Part shown: one piece after another, positions 8,545-18,295 of the stretch | Position numbering within the stretch: position 1 is the first letter of the stretch | How the letters are laid out: each line of letters opens with the position of its first letter | Source: Sporolactobacillus mangiferae | GTDB taxonomy: Bacteria; Bacillota; Bacilli; Bacillales; Sporolactobacillaceae | DNA: 64,000 bases | Direction: 5' to 3' | NCBI RefSeq assembly: GCF_023336505.1 | Contig: NZ_JAMAST010000009.1 | Location: 1 to 64,000, forward strand | Position numbers and translations under genes: made by a program | The notes under the pieces: generated by a model | The model's database searches: none | Seen by the model: the letters and a program-made list of their open reading frames with translations, nothing else | Told to the model about the DNA's origin: nothing

Positions 8545-9581
8545 CAGCACTTAAACGGCAGATGATCCTCGGAATCGCTCTTGCTCTTCTTTGCCTGCTT
8601 CTTTTTGCATTACTGTTCTTTTTTGCCTTTCCTCTCTCCAGTTGGTCGTTGCTTTGGAAGCGGCAGGTATGGCATCTTCCCTTTGCTTTTATCGTCCCTG
8701 TGCTGGCGCTGTGTATCGGTGGACTGGCGGGTCTTCTGTCTGGAGTTTACTGGCGCAGACAATTGCAAGTCATCAGTGATGCACTGGAACACATGGACCA
8801 GAGCAGAGACAGATACATACTGGACCGTTATAACCCGGATGTGCAGCCGATTATGGAGCATGTACAGAAGACGGACACTAAGATTGCTCAGCTGACACAG
8901 CTGGCACAACAGGCCGCCAATGATAAATCAGAGATTGAGGAACAGGCGATCCAGAAAATTGTCTCCGAAGAACGCAACCGGCTCGCACGGGAACTTCACG
9001 ATTCAGTAAGCCAGCAGCTGTTTGCCGCATCGATGCTGATGTCAACGATCAATGAACTGCGTCCGAACTCCGATGATGCGGAGGGGCGGCAGTTAAAGCT
9101 CGTCGAACAGACCATTCATCAATCTCAGCTTGAGATGCGTGCGCTCTTTCTTCACTTACGTCCGGTCCAGCTGCACGGAAAAGCGCTCAAACAGGGTATG
9201 GAAGAGTTGCTGCTTGAACTGAAACAGAAAGTCCCGCTTAACATTAATGCGATGATTGAACCAATTAAACTGGCCCGTGGCATTGAAGACCAGCTGTTCC
9301 GAATCTTGCAGGAGTCGATCTCCAACACATTGCGCCACGCAAAAGCCGACAACTTAGACGTTCTGCTGATCCACCGGGAAGGATGGGTTATTCTCCGAAT
9401 CACTGATGACGGCATCGGTTTTAAAACCCAGACAACAAAACCAGGATCCTACGGTCTCCAGAATATGAAAGAACGCGCAGCACAGATCGGCGCGCAAATG
9501 AAATTAATCAGTGTCCCGGATCAGGGAACAAGCCTGGAAATCAAGGTGCCGATACTCGAAAGGGATGAACACAATGATTAG
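8541..9581 (+). CDS. liaS: LiaS/VraS-type sensor histidine kinase
   Basis: 346-residue intramembrane-sensing kinase. Two N-terminal membrane helices (about 8-32 and 45-70) have only a very short outside loop, then a linker, a HisKA_3 box with the phospho-histidine in R-E-L-H-D-S-V-S-Q-Q-L, and an ATPase domain with D-D-G-I-G-F and G-L-Q-N-M-K-E-R. The short loop is why such kinases rely on LiaF or similar partners for signal input. It overlaps liaF at its start and liaR at its end by a few bases. Confidence 0.9.
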   Translation: MTALKRQMILGIALALLCLLLFALLFFFAFPLSSWSLLWKRQVWHLPFAFIVPVLALCIGGLAGLLSGVYWRRQLQVISDALEHMDQSRDRYILDRYNPDVQPIMEHVQKTDTKIAQLTQLAQQAANDKSEIEEQAIQKIVSEERNRLARELHDSVSQQLFAASMLMSTINELRPNSDDAEGRQLKLVEQTIHQSQLEMRALFLHLRPVQLHGKALKQGMEELLLELKQKVPLNINAMIEPIKLARGIEDQLFRILQESISNTLRHAKADNLDVLLIHREGWVILRITDDGIGFKTQTTKPGSYGLQNMKERAAQIGAQMKLISVPDQGTSLEIKVPILERDEHND

Positions 9582-10206
9582 TGTTGTTTTTGTAGATGAT
9601 CATGAAATGGTACGAATCGGAGTTTCTGCCTATTTATCAGCACAGCCGGATATCCAGGTGATCGGCGAGGCAGATAACGGGAAAGATGCTGTTGATCTGG
9701 TATTAAAGCTGAGACCGGATATTGTCCTTATGGATCTTGTTATGGAGGAGATGGATGGTATTGAAGCGACCAGACGGATCATTGAACAATGGCCTGAAGC
9801 AAAAATTATCATCGTGACCAGCTTTCTTGATGATGACAAGGTATACCCCGCTATTGAAGCAGGAGCAACCAGCTATCTGCTGAAAACTTCAAAAGCAGGC
9901 GAGATCGCAAAAGCAATCCGTTCAACCTACAGCGGTCACTCCGTTTTAGAGCCTGAAGTCACAGAAAAAGTCATGTCACGAATGAAAAACAGGCAGAACA
10001 AAGCACTTCATGATGATCTGACGAACCGGGAAATGGAGGTACTGCTGCTGATGGCACGCGGAAAAAGCAATCAGGAAATCGCGAATGAACTGTTTATCGC
10101 ATTGAAAACAGTCAAAGTGCATGTCAGCAACATTCTAAGTAAGCTGGAAGTTCAGGATCGTACCCAGGCTGTCATTTATGCGTTTCAGCATAAACTATGC
10201 GAATAA
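9574..10206 (+). CDS. liaR: LiaR/VraR-type response regulator
   Basis: 210 residues of the NarL/LuxR group: receiver domain with the acidic pair D-D-H-E, the phosphorylation site in V-L-M-D-L-V and the conserved lysine in L-L-K-T-S, then a LuxR-type helix-turn-helix (L-T-N-R-E-M-E-V through T-V-K-V-H-V-S-N-I-L-S-K-L). It is the partner of liaS, and in B. subtilis switches on the liaIH promoter. The ATG at 9574 follows AAGGGA and overlaps the end of liaS; an ATG three codons earlier is too close to that site. Confidence 0.9.
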   Translation: MISVVFVDDHEMVRIGVSAYLSAQPDIQVIGEADNGKDAVDLVLKLRPDIVLMDLVMEEMDGIEATRRIIEQWPEAKIIIVTSFLDDDKVYPAIEAGATSYLLKTSKAGEIAKAIRSTYSGHSVLEPEVTEKVMSRMKNRQNKALHDDLTNREMEVLLLMARGKSNQEIANELFIALKTVKVHVSNILSKLEVQDRTQAVIYAFQHKLCE

Positions 10207-10261
10207 TTCCCGTTAAAAAACTACACAACTCCATGAATTATTGTAGCGAAAGGTCCTTTAT

Positions 10262-10726
10262 TAAAAACCGATCATTCAGCGCAACACTGCCGTCGTTTCC
10301 TTTCAGCGCGATTTACCGGTCATGGCGCAGGTTCACAGTCTTCGACCGGAGCCTTTAATCTGTTCCTTTGTTTGCATCAGCGCTGCGGCTGCTCTTTTGC
10401 TGCGAGCGTACCGCGACCTCCTGGGGCAAGCTGGAATCTGCAGGATCTTGCTGGCACGCAGCAACCGGGACAATCCCGCAGATGTCTCGCATCTCCGCTT
10501 TGATGCCTGGATGCCAAAACAGTGTATTGATTTGTTGATTGCCTGCAGGGAAAAATCCTATATTACTTTCTTTGCTTGTTGGCTTTGCCAAGCCTCTGGC
10601 GCAAGCAAAGCCGCCGTCGCGACGGCCATGGACTGCCTAGTGTCCGATAAGCCGCAGGACGCGGCGTTTTTTCGGACCACTTATACTATTTTCCTTAAAA
10701 TTTATATAACTTTCTTATAGTATAAT
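10262..10726 (+). repeat. Composite intergenic repeat, near-complete copy
   Basis: This fills most of the 574-bp gene-free stretch after liaR. In order: a GCGCAACACTGCCGTCGTTT lead, one GCGATTTACCGGTCAT unit, the TTCACAGTCTTCGACCGGAG stretch, a diverged GC-rich body, the hairpin module (10572-10612), and the inverted repeat TTATACTAT/ATAGTATAA (10681-10725). The same modules occur in other orders at 37041, 50880 and 63553. No credible gene is present inside it. Confidence 0.75.
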
Positions 10727-10731
10727 ACAAA

Positions 10732-10763
10732 AAATCCCTCACTCATTTCTGAGCGAAGGATTT
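10732..10763 (-). terminator. Terminator of the oligopeptide transporter operon
   Basis: On the minus strand, AAATCCTTCGCTCA pairs with TGAGTGAGGGATTT across a GAAA loop and a run of six T follows. It is 17 nt beyond the binding-protein stop codon. Confidence 0.85.
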
Positions 10764-10780
10764 CTTTAACTGGCTTTAAT

Positions 10781-12382
10781 TTATTTAAGCGTTACGTTTT
10801 CGAGCGGCTCGCTTCCGGTCGGGCTTGGTGCATAACCGGAAACCGTGCTCTTGCCAACGAGTGGTGCTTTCGCATATTCGAGCGGAACCCACGGTGCGTC
10901 TTCATGGATAATTTGCTGTGCCTTTTCATAAAGTGCGGCGCGCTTTGCTTCATCGGTTTCCGTCTGCGCGTCAATCAGCACCTTGTGCAGCGGTTCACTC
11001 TTATAGAATGACAGGTTGTTGGACCCGGCACTGTCTTTGTCCAGCAGCGTATAAAGGAAGTTGTCCGGGTCGCCGTTGTCGCCGATCCATCCCATCAGAT
11101 ACATCGGAGCGCCGCCTTTCTGCAGCTTCTCAATGTATGAAGACCATTCAACGTTCTCAATCTTGACTTTCACGCCGATTTTACCAAAGGTTGCCTGAAT
11201 GGCTTCAGCAGTCTTTGCCGGCTGTGGCATATAGTCACGCGGATTTGACATTGTATAAAGCGTTGTCGTGAATCCGTTCGGATAGCCTGCTTCCGCAAGA
11301 AGCTTCTTGGCCTTTTTCAGGTCGAACGGATAGTCCTTGATACTCTTATCAAAGCCGAGCAGAACCGGAGGCATCGGGTTTGTCGCCGGCTGCGCCTGTC
11401 CGTTATAGAAGGCTTTATTCAAAGCTTCTTTATCTACGGCCATGTTCAGCGCCTGACGAACTTTCTTATTGTCAAACGGCTTGATTGTCACATTGAAGCC
11501 GAGATAAGCCACATTCATCGGTGGACGATAGTACACATGGAAATCTTTATTATCCTGAATACCGTCAACATCACTCGGGTTCAGGCCATCCATGAGGTCG
11601 ATTTCACCGTTTTTCAATGCGTTCAGACGTGAACTGTTGTCCGGAATGACCTTGAATACGATTGAATCCAGTTTTGGAAGTCCCTTTTTCCAATAGTGTT
11701 TATTCTTAACCAATGTGATCGTATTGTTCTTTTTCCAGCTTTTGAAAACATATGGACCTGTACCAACCGCCGTAGATGTACCGAACTTGTCCCCGGATTT
11801 CTTAATGGCAGCCGGGCTGGCGATGGCGAATGGTGACATAGCCAGGTTTTTCAGAAATGGAGCGGAAGGACGCTTCAGTGTAAAGACGACCGTGTTTTCA
11901 TCGGAAGCAGTAACGCTCTTGATGACGAGTCCTTCATCGCCTTTATAACCGCCGAACATGGACGGGAAGTAAGCAAACTTTCCGGATTTCTTTCCGTTCA
12001 TCCAACGTTCGAAGTTATAGACAACTGCGTCCGCATTAAATGCCGTACCGTCCTGAAATTTTACTCCTTTACGGAGGGTGAACGTATACGTTTTGCCATC
12101 GCTGCTGATTTTCCAGCTCGATGCGAGGCTTGGTTTGACTTCGGTTGATTGATTTTTGTAATCGTAAGCAACCAAAGTATCGTAAATATTTTGCGTGACA
12201 CGGAATGATTCGCCGTCCGTAACAACGGCCGGGTCCAGTGAAGTTGTGTCGGCACCGCGGCCAAATACGAGTGTTTTGCCGCTGTCACCTGATTTGCCTG
12301 ACGACCCGTTGCCGCAACCCGTAAGAATCATGGCAAGCGCCATAACAAAGGCAAGCGCCAGACTGAAATACTTCTTGTTCAT
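10781..12382 (-). CDS. Oligopeptide/dipeptide ABC transporter, substrate-binding lipoprotein
   Basis: 533 residues of the SBP_bac_5 (OppA/DppA) family. It has a lipoprotein signal with lipobox L-T-G-C at about residue 23, then a Gly/Ser-rich tether and a periplasmic-binding fold with family segments T-S-L-D-P-A, Y-D-T-L-V-A-Y and the late A-P-W-V-P-L-E-Y-A. It should be anchored outside the membrane and hand peptides to the permease encoded upstream. It is the last gene of the operon, 110 nt after the second permease; that AT-rich gap may hold an extra promoter or a processing site that raises its level, a common need for binding proteins. Exact peptide preference cannot be read from sequence. 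Confidence 0.9.
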   Translation of the reverse strand: MNKKYFSLALAFVMALAMILTGCGNGSSGKSGDSGKTLVFGRGADTTSLDPAVVTDGESFRVTQNIYDTLVAYDYKNQSTEVKPSLASSWKISSDGKTYTFTLRKGVKFQDGTAFNADAVVYNFERWMNGKKSGKFAYFPSMFGGYKGDEGLVIKSVTASDENTVVFTLKRPSAPFLKNLAMSPFAIASPAAIKKSGDKFGTSTAVGTGPYVFKSWKKNNTITLVKNKHYWKKGLPKLDSIVFKVIPDNSSRLNALKNGEIDLMDGLNPSDVDGIQDNKDFHVYYRPPMNVAYLGFNVTIKPFDNKKVRQALNMAVDKEALNKAFYNGQAQPATNPMPPVLLGFDKSIKDYPFDLKKAKKLLAEAGYPNGFTTTLYTMSNPRDYMPQPAKTAEAIQATFGKIGVKVKIENVEWSSYIEKLQKGGAPMYLMGWIGDNGDPDNFLYTLLDKDSAGSNNLSFYKSEPLHKVLIDAQTETDEAKRAALYEKAQQIIHEDAPWVPLEYAKAPLVGKSTVSGYAPSPTGSEPLENVTLK

Positions 12383-12492
12383 CGTTATCCCCCTTAATAT
12401 TTACTTATCTCTGTTAAAATCAAATCTTAAATATTTTAACTCTATTTTTACATAGATACAATGCACTATTTAAAAAGTTTAGAAAACTGTAC

Positions 12493-13392
12493 TTAGTTTT
12501 TCATGCGTGGATCAAGTGCATCACGCAGTCCGTCGCCGATTAAATTAAATCCGACAACGACCAGCACAATGGCAAGGCCTGGGAAGAGAACGGTCCAGGG
12601 TGCAGTCTGTATATATTCTCTTGAATCCGACAGCATCTTTCCCCATTCCGGAAGCGGAGCCTGTGCGCCCATGCCAAGAAAGCCGAGTCCTGCCGCGTCA
12701 AGAATGGCAGTCGCAATATTCAAAGTCCCCTGCACAATAATCGGTGCGATGCTGTTTGGGAGGATGTGCTGGAAAATGATGCGCGCGTCCCCCATCCCGA
12801 TCGAACGAGCAGCCATTACGTATTCTTCCTCCTTGACGGTAAGCACGCGAGAGCGAACCAGCCGTCCAAAGACGGGAACATTGACGATTGCGATGGCAAC
12901 CAGCGCATTGTTCAGTGATGGACCGAGGATCGCGACAATTGCAATAGACAAAAGAATACTCGGAAAAGCAAGCAAAATATCGAAGAAACGCGAAATGATC
13001 ACGTCCAGCGCTTTGCCAAAATATCCGGCAATAATACCCAGAAGCGTTCCGACGACAATGGAACCGATCACTGATAAAAAGCCTACACGCAGTGACAGTC
13101 TGGCGCCAAACAGAATTCGGCTCAAAATATCGCGGCCAAAATCATCCGTACCGAACCAATGAGCGGCAGACGGCGGTTGAAGCTTGAGCCGAATATTCTG
13201 ATCATTGATTCCCTGCGGCGCCAGAAAACCGGCAAAAATCGCAAAGAAGATGAATAAAAGAACAATGATTGTCCCGGCAATTGCCGGCTTGTTCTTTCTA
13301 AACGATTTCCAGAATTCGCCAAGTGCGAAGGTCATCGGACTCTTAGCCGGAGCTCCGGACGGATCAAGCTGCGCTTGGGAAGCTTGTGGCAT
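12493..13392 (-). CDS. Oligopeptide ABC transporter permease, OppC/DppC type
   Basis: 299 residues. A cytoplasmic N-terminal stretch is followed by about six transmembrane helices, with the OppC-type segment H-W-F-G-T-D-D-F-G-R-D-I-L-S-R between the first two and the permease coupling motif E-Y-V-M-A-A-R-S-I-G in the BPD_transp_1 domain. It pairs with the upstream OppB-type permease to form the membrane channel. Confidence 0.92.
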   Translation of the reverse strand: MPQASQAQLDPSGAPAKSPMTFALGEFWKSFRKNKPAIAGTIIVLLFIFFAIFAGFLAPQGINDQNIRLKLQPPSAAHWFGTDDFGRDILSRILFGARLSLRVGFLSVIGSIVVGTLLGIIAGYFGKALDVIISRFFDILLAFPSILLSIAIVAILGPSLNNALVAIAIVNVPVFGRLVRSRVLTVKEEEYVMAARSIGMGDARIIFQHILPNSIAPIIVQGTLNIATAILDAAGLGFLGMGAQAPLPEWGKMLSDSREYIQTAPWTVLFPGLAIVLVVVGFNLIGDGLRDALDPRMKN

Positions 13393-13453
13393 CCTTCAAC
13401 CCTTCTTTCTTTTTTGTTACTCATGACAGCTATTCATAATTTGTAAATGCCGG

Positions 13454-14458
13454 TCAGCGGTATTTAATTCGCGGATCAAACAGCCCGTAAAGCAAGTCAA
13501 CAACAAAGTTGACCATAACAAAGATAAAAGCAATGACAAGAATTCCTGACTGAATCACCGGATAATCGCGATATTGAATTGCATTGTAAATATAGAGCCC
13601 CACGCCCGGCCATCCGAATATCGTTTCTGTCAGAATGGCGCCTCCGAGCAACAAACCGGTTTGCAGGCCGATGACGGTCAGAATCGGGATAAACGCATTT
13701 TTCAATGCATATTTGTAGACAATCCAGACCATCTTCTGACCCTTTGCCTTCGCCGTGCGAATATAATCTGATTTTAATACTTCAAGCATGCTTGAACGGG
13801 TCATACGCGCAATAATCGCTGTAGGAATGGTCGCAAGCGCGATCGAAGGCAGAATTAAGTGGCGCAGGACCATCCAGAATTGATCGAATCGACCTTGCAG
13901 CAACGTATCAAGCAGATAAAGATTAGTAATCGGATCCACACTGTTTCGAATGTCATCCCGTCCGATTGACGGAAGCCATTGCAGTTTAATTGAAAAGCCC
14001 CATTGTTCGAGCAGGCCGAGCCAGAATACAGGCATGGATACGCCGATCAGTGCCAGAATCATTGCAGTGTAATCAAGTACCGTGTTTTGCTTCCAGGCAC
14101 TGATAATTCCGGCATTAATGCCTACGAAAACCGCAATAATCATCGCGATGAATGAAAGTTCAATGGTTGCGGCCAGATGTGGCCAGATTTCACTTGCAAT
14201 CGGTGTATGCGTCTGAATAGATGTCCCCAGATCACCGCTCAATATATCCTTTAAGTAGGAAAAGTATTGAATATACCACGGATTGTCCAATCCAAGTGAG
14301 CGATTCAAGCTGTGTATCGCTTCGGGCGTTGCCTTCGTACCGAGAATGGTCAGCGCCGGATTGCCCGGAATCGCGTGAATGATTGCAAAAACGATTAAAG
14401 TCATGCCAAGGAGAACAGGAATAAGCATCAGCAATCGTTTTATAGAATAATAAAACAC
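13454..14458 (-). CDS. Oligopeptide ABC transporter permease, OppB/DppB type
   Basis: 334 residues, about six transmembrane helices. The N-terminus Y-S-I-K-R-L-L-M-L-I-P-V and the following H-A-I-P-G-N-P-A are typical of OppB/DppB, as are the coupling motif Y-I-R-T-A-K-A-K-G and the C-terminal F-G-W-P-G-V-G. I chose a GTG start at 14458 because AGAGGTG lies six bases upstream; an in-frame ATG eight codons earlier lies ahead of that site. Confidence 0.92.
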   Translation of the reverse strand: MFYYSIKRLLMLIPVLLGMTLIVFAIIHAIPGNPALTILGTKATPEAIHSLNRSLGLDNPWYIQYFSYLKDILSGDLGTSIQTHTPIASEIWPHLAATIELSFIAMIIAVFVGINAGIISAWKQNTVLDYTAMILALIGVSMPVFWLGLLEQWGFSIKLQWLPSIGRDDIRNSVDPITNLYLLDTLLQGRFDQFWMVLRHLILPSIALATIPTAIIARMTRSSMLEVLKSDYIRTAKAKGQKMVWIVYKYALKNAFIPILTVIGLQTGLLLGGAILTETIFGWPGVGLYIYNAIQYRDYPVIQSGILVIAFIFVMVNFVVDLLYGLFDPRIKYR

Positions 14459-14528
14459 AAGATTCACCTCTTTTTGCTGCAATATTGAAATAAATCAGGT
14501 TGTAAGCCATTAAAATCCATTAAAAAAA

Positions 14529-15494
14529 TTAATAGAGATGACAGGAGATCTTTCGCCCGTCTTCTAAAGTCTTTAACATTGGCATTTCTTTCGAGCAGAT
14601 ATCCATAGCGGCCGGACAGCGGTCATGAAATGCGCAGCCTGCCGGCGGATGTGCGGGGCTCGGTACGTCACCCTGAAGAATAATGCGATCCGTTTTGACA
14701 TCGGGGTCAGGGACGGGAACTGCGGACAGAAGGGCTTTCGTATATGGATGCTGCGGATGATTATACAGCGCTTCACATTCCGAAAGTTCAACAATTTTGC
14801 CAAGATACATAACACCGACTCTGTCGCTGATATGACGGACCACGCTCAGATCATGTGCAATAAAAATATAAGTCAGATGAAACTGCTTCTGCAGATCCTT
14901 GAGCAGATTCAGCACCTGTGACTGAACGGAGACGTCCAGCGCGGAGACCGGCTCATCGGCAATAATCACTTTTGGACGTACGGCAAGTGCACGTGCTATG
15001 CCAATTCTCTGGCGCTGCCCGCCGCTGAATTGATGCGGATAACGCCTGGCATGGTAGGCATTTAATCCGACCAACTCAAGAAGCTCTTCCACGCGCTTCT
15101 GACGCTCTTTTTTGTCGCCCATCCTGTGAACAATCATAGGTTCTTCAATGATATGGCCGACAGTATGACGCGGGTTGAGTGAAGCAAACGGATCCTGGAA
15201 AATCATTTGAATATCTTTACGTGCTTTGCGCATCTCACGCTTTGAGAGTTCCATGATATTCCGGTTCTGGAAAATGATTTTTCCTTCGGTTGGTTCAATC
15301 AGGCGCATGATCATGCGCCCGGTTGTCGATTTGCCGCAGCCGGATTCACCAACAATCCCCAGTGTTTCGCCTTCACGTACCGAAAAACTGACACCATCGA
15401 CAGCACGAACAGTTTCAGAAACTTTACCGAATTTTCCGCCTTTGATTGGATAATATTTTTTTAAGTTTTCAACTTGCAAAAGCGCTTCGTTCAT
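14529..15494 (-). CDS. Oligopeptide ABC transporter ATP-binding protein, OppF/DppF type
   Basis: 321 residues. Walker A is [12 protein letters not shown], the signature is F-S-G-G-Q-R-Q-R, and Walker B with the catalytic Glu is [12 protein letters not shown]. The C-terminal oligo_HPY extension is present ([10 protein letters not shown], then C-A-F-H-D-R-C-P). It is the second ATPase of the importer, 22 nt after the first, and should form the OppD-OppF heterodimer that powers uptake. Confidence 0.92.
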   Translation of the reverse strand: MNEALLQVENLKKYYPIKGGKFGKVSETVRAVDGVSFSVREGETLGIVGESGCGKSTTGRMIMRLIEPTEGKIIFQNRNIMELSKREMRKARKDIQMIFQDPFASLNPRHTVGHIIEEPMIVHRMGDKKERQKRVEELLELVGLNAYHARRYPHQFSGGQRQRIGIARALAVRPKVIIADEPVSALDVSVQSQVLNLLKDLQKQFHLTYIFIAHDLSVVRHISDRVGVMYLGKIVELSECEALYNHPQHPYTKALLSAVPVPDPDVKTDRIILQGDVPSPAHPPAGCAFHDRCPAAMDICSKEMPMLKTLEDGRKISCHLY

Positions 15495-15515
15495 TTGCAG
15501 ACCTCCTTTCTGCGC

Positions 15516-16481
15516 TCATCCTTGATGAAGAAAGCAGCGTGATTTGTGCTCTTCGCCCAGTAATTCCGGAGTTTGTTCGAGACATTTATCCATAACAAAC
15601 TCACAGCGCGGGGCAAACAGACAGCCTCTGGTTATCGATCCGGGTTTTGGAACGCTTCCCTTAATTGTATAAAGGCTGTCTTTTTTGTCATGAAGATCCG
15701 GTATGGACTCAATCAAGCCTTTCGTATACGGATGCTGCGGCCGATTAAAGATTTCTTTAACCGTACCTTCCTCAACGATTTTTCCGGAATACATAACGGC
15801 GACACGATGGCACATCTGCGCAACAACGCCGAGATCATGTGTAATCATGATAATTGCTGTGTGGGTTTCCTTATTCAGCTTGACCATCAAATCAAGAATC
15901 TGAGCCTGAATCGTCACATCAAGTGCCGTAGTCGGTTCGTCCGCAATCAGCACTTTCGGGTTGCAGGACATGGCCATCGCAATCATCACACGCTGGCGCA
16001 TCCCTCCGGACAACTCATGAGGATATTCCTTCAGCAGTTCCTTGGCTCTTGGAAGGCCGACCTGTTTCAGAAGTTCTATAGAACGTTCTTCCAATTCCTT
16101 TTTCGAAAGATGGCTATGCAGCCGGATGGCTTCTTTCAGCTGATCGCCGATGGTAAATACAGGATTCAGGGAAGTCATCGGCTCCTGAAAGATCATGGCA
16201 ATATCATTTCCGCGAAGCTGCCTCATTCGTGATTCTTTCGCATGACTGATGTCTTCATCTTTGTAGAAAATATGTCCGCCGACAATTTTTCCCGGGGGGG
16301 ATGGGAGCAGGCCCATGATGGAAAGCGACGTAACACTCTTACCGCATCCGGATTCACCGACAAGGCCAAGAATTTCGCCTTCGTGAACAGTGAAATCAAT
16401 GCCGTTTACAGCTGGAATCTCACCGTCATCCGTAAAAAAAGAGGTTCTGAGTCCACTCACTTTTAAAAGCGTGTCGTTCAT
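15516..16481 (-). CDS. Oligopeptide ABC transporter ATP-binding protein, OppD/DppD type
   Basis: 321 residues. Walker [12 protein letters not shown], signature L-S-G-G-M-R-Q-R, Walker [13 protein letters not shown] and a C-terminal oligo_HPY region with [10 protein letters not shown]. First gene of a D-F-B-C-A operon; beginning with the two ATPases resembles the B. subtilis app operon more than opp. A -10-like TATAAT lies on the minus strand at 16510-16515. The start is the ATG at 16481, nine bases after GGGAGGTG; a GTG four codons earlier overlaps that site. Confidence 0.92.
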   Translation of the reverse strand: MNDTLLKVSGLRTSFFTDDGEIPAVNGIDFTVHEGEILGLVGESGCGKSVTSLSIMGLLPSPPGKIVGGHIFYKDEDISHAKESRMRQLRGNDIAMIFQEPMTSLNPVFTIGDQLKEAIRLHSHLSKKELEERSIELLKQVGLPRAKELLKEYPHELSGGMRQRVMIAMAMSCNPKVLIADEPTTALDVTIQAQILDLMVKLNKETHTAIIMITHDLGVVAQMCHRVAVMYSGKIVEEGTVKEIFNRPQHPYTKGLIESIPDLHDKKDSLYTIKGSVPKPGSITRGCLFAPRCEFVMDKCLEQTPELLGEEHKSRCFLHQG

Positions 16482-16756
16482 CGTATAATTCACCTCCCTC
16501 GACTTGGCTATTATACCACCCGAACAAAAACAATGTCGTTTTTTCTTTGTTCGCTGTAAACTTTTTTACAAAAGCTGCGTTCGAAAAGCATGATCTTCTT
16601 CATCATAAATTGCGCGCATGCACCGATTCGCCGAAATGATCAAGTAACTGATTCGACTCATCATTTTGACAGTTACTGCATTCTTTTTAAGTTCAGAACG
16701 ATTTTGTTCATTCATAATCAAACAAGATGATTCCGGGTGGGGCTCATACGCAAACA

Positions 16757-16782
16757 AGCGTCTCAAAATGCTTTTGAGACGC
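16757..16782. terminator. Inverted repeat, terminator-like, between the operon and the SASP gene
   Basis: AGCGTCTCAAAA pairs perfectly with TTTTGAGACGCT around a three-base loop. It has no long T-run on either strand. The rest of the 366-bp gap at 16494-16859 holds the operon's promoter and no gene that I can support. Confidence 0.45.
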
Positions 16783-16811
16783 TGGCAAACCAAAGAGCAT
16801 GACAATATAAA

Positions 16812-16844
16812 ACGCCTTGTCCGATTATCAGACAAGGCGTTTTT
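16812..16844 (-). terminator. Terminator of the SASP gene
   Basis: ACGCCTTGTC / GACAAGGCGT stem with T-runs on both sides, placed 15-50 nt beyond the SASP stop codon. Confidence 0.8.
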
Positions 16845-16859
16845 CCGTTCTAAAGGTGA

Positions 16860-17015
16860 TTACTTCTTATTTTGCTGCGACTTCTGGTTCTGCTGACGAA
16901 CTTCCTGAGCGTTCGTTTCGCTACCGAATTCACCACTGAACTGACCGTTTTTTGCTTGGGCATTCTGTTTTTTTACTTGTTCTACATCAGTGCCCGCATT
17001 AGACTTCTTAGCCAT
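16860..17015 (-). CDS. sspE: Gamma-type small acid-soluble spore protein (SspE-like)
   Basis: 51 residues, rich in Gln, Asn, Lys and Ala, with the gamma-SASP blocks Q-V-K-K-Q-N-A-Q, G-Q-F-S-G-E-F-G-S-E-T and N-A-Q-E-V-R-Q-Q-N-Q. Gamma SASPs are stored in the spore core and broken down at germination as an amino-acid source; the E-F-G-S-E-T stretch resembles the cleavage site of the germination protease. A GGAGGTG site precedes the ATG. It is shorter than B. subtilis SspE, which has two such repeats, while this has about one. The mutY neighbour matches the B. subtilis order. It is the clearest sign that the organism makes endospores. Confidence 0.9.
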   Translation of the reverse strand: MAKKSNAGTDVEQVKKQNAQAKNGQFSGEFGSETNAQEVRQQNQKSQQNKK

Positions 17016-17060
17016 TGAGTATCACCTCCACCATCATAACTTAGCCAAAAGGCAATAAAA

Positions 17061-18137
17061 TTATGTGTGATTTTGTCGATTATTTTTGATCCACTCAATA
17101 ACTTTTTGATGCGGTACCGGAAACGGATAGGCATCAAAGTCGGCCACTGCCACCAGGCGCTGTTTTTCACTGATTGGCTTCTGATGAGTACGCCCATCCA
17201 GCAACGTCAAATGCCAAATTAAATGCGAGAAACGATGTGTATACGTAAACGTTGTATGCACCGGAGCCATTTCGCATCCGTAGCGTTCACTAATGTAATC
17301 ATGCCGCTGACCCGCCTTCTCGTACTCATCCAGCAAAATCATCGGGAACTGCCAGAATCCGGCAAGGAGACCTTTGTCCGGCCTTTTCTCGATTAAATAA
17401 CGCCCATCATCGTCTCGAATCAGCAGCACGGCATAATGCAGAGGCCTCGGTTTTGCATTTCCGCTTTTGACCGGATATTCTAATTGAACGCCTTCTTCAC
17501 TGGCGAGACAATGCCTGCGGAGCGGGCAGTTTGGACAGTCCGCATGCTTAGGTTTGCAGATCATCGCACCTATATCCATCAGTGCCTGATTAAACGCACC
17601 GGGGTCGGTCTCAGTGATGAGACTGCTCGCCAGATCTTCAAATTTTCTTCTTGTTTTTTGCTTGGCAATATCATCGTCAATCAGAAAAACTCTGGAGAGA
17701 ACGCGCATCAGATTGCCATCAATTGCCGGTTCCGGTTCATCGTATGCCATGCTGAGCAGTGCAGAGGCTGTGTAGGGACCAATTCCGGAAATGGACAGTA
17801 AAGTTTCCTTACTGTCCGGCAGCTGACCGTCATACTTTTCCACAACCTCACGCACACCCTGCTGTAAATGGCGGGCGCGCGAATAGTAACCGAGCCCCTC
17901 CCAGCATTTCAGAACGTCCTGTTCAGGTGCATCGGCGAGTGCGGCGGGCGTCGGAAATTTTCTGATAAACCGCATATAATAAGGGATGACCGTATTGACC
18001 TGTGTTTGCTGAAGCATAACCTCAGACACCCAAATGTAATAAGGATTGTCTGTTTCACGCCAAGGCAAATGTCGGCCATTGCTGTGAAACCAATCAAGGA
18101 GATCATGATTGAAGTTCCTGATCTGCTGCTCATTCAT
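17061..18137 (-). CDS. mutY: A/G-specific adenine glycosylase MutY
   Basis: 358 residues. The HhH-GPD glycosylase core carries E in W-V-S-E-V-M-L-Q-Q-T-Q and the helix-hairpin-helix I-S-G-I-G-P-Y-T-A, with the catalytic Asp in P-A-I-D-G-N. The iron-sulfur cluster motif C-x6-C-x2-C-x5-C is intact (C-K-P-K-H-A-D-C-P-N-C-P-L-R-R-H-C). A C-terminal NUDIX-like domain that recognises 8-oxoguanine follows. It removes adenine mispaired with 8-oxoG. The start at 18137 is preceded by AAAGG; the gene is divergent from the yfhP-like gene, preserving the B. subtilis yfhP-yfhQ neighbourhood. Confidence 0.95.
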   Translation of the reverse strand: MNEQQIRNFNHDLLDWFHSNGRHLPWRETDNPYYIWVSEVMLQQTQVNTVIPYYMRFIRKFPTPAALADAPEQDVLKCWEGLGYYSRARHLQQGVREVVEKYDGQLPDSKETLLSISGIGPYTASALLSMAYDEPEPAIDGNLMRVLSRVFLIDDDIAKQKTRRKFEDLASSLITETDPGAFNQALMDIGAMICKPKHADCPNCPLRRHCLASEEGVQLEYPVKSGNAKPRPLHYAVLLIRDDDGRYLIEKRPDKGLLAGFWQFPMILLDEYEKAGQRHDYISERYGCEMAPVHTTFTYTHRFSHLIWHLTLLDGRTHQKPISEKQRLVAVADFDAYPFPVPHQKVIEWIKNNRQNHT

Positions 18138-18295
18138 TGTCCATTCAACCTTTCTTTTCAAAAAAATTACATAGGTTTTGCTGCAAATATACCTTCCATT
18201 ATCCCTGATTTTATGTGACAATGTAAGCAGCAAGCGAGCAACGTCGTGCCATTGAAAGAAAGACGCTTCGTTCAAAAGGGAGGATATTCTTTTTC

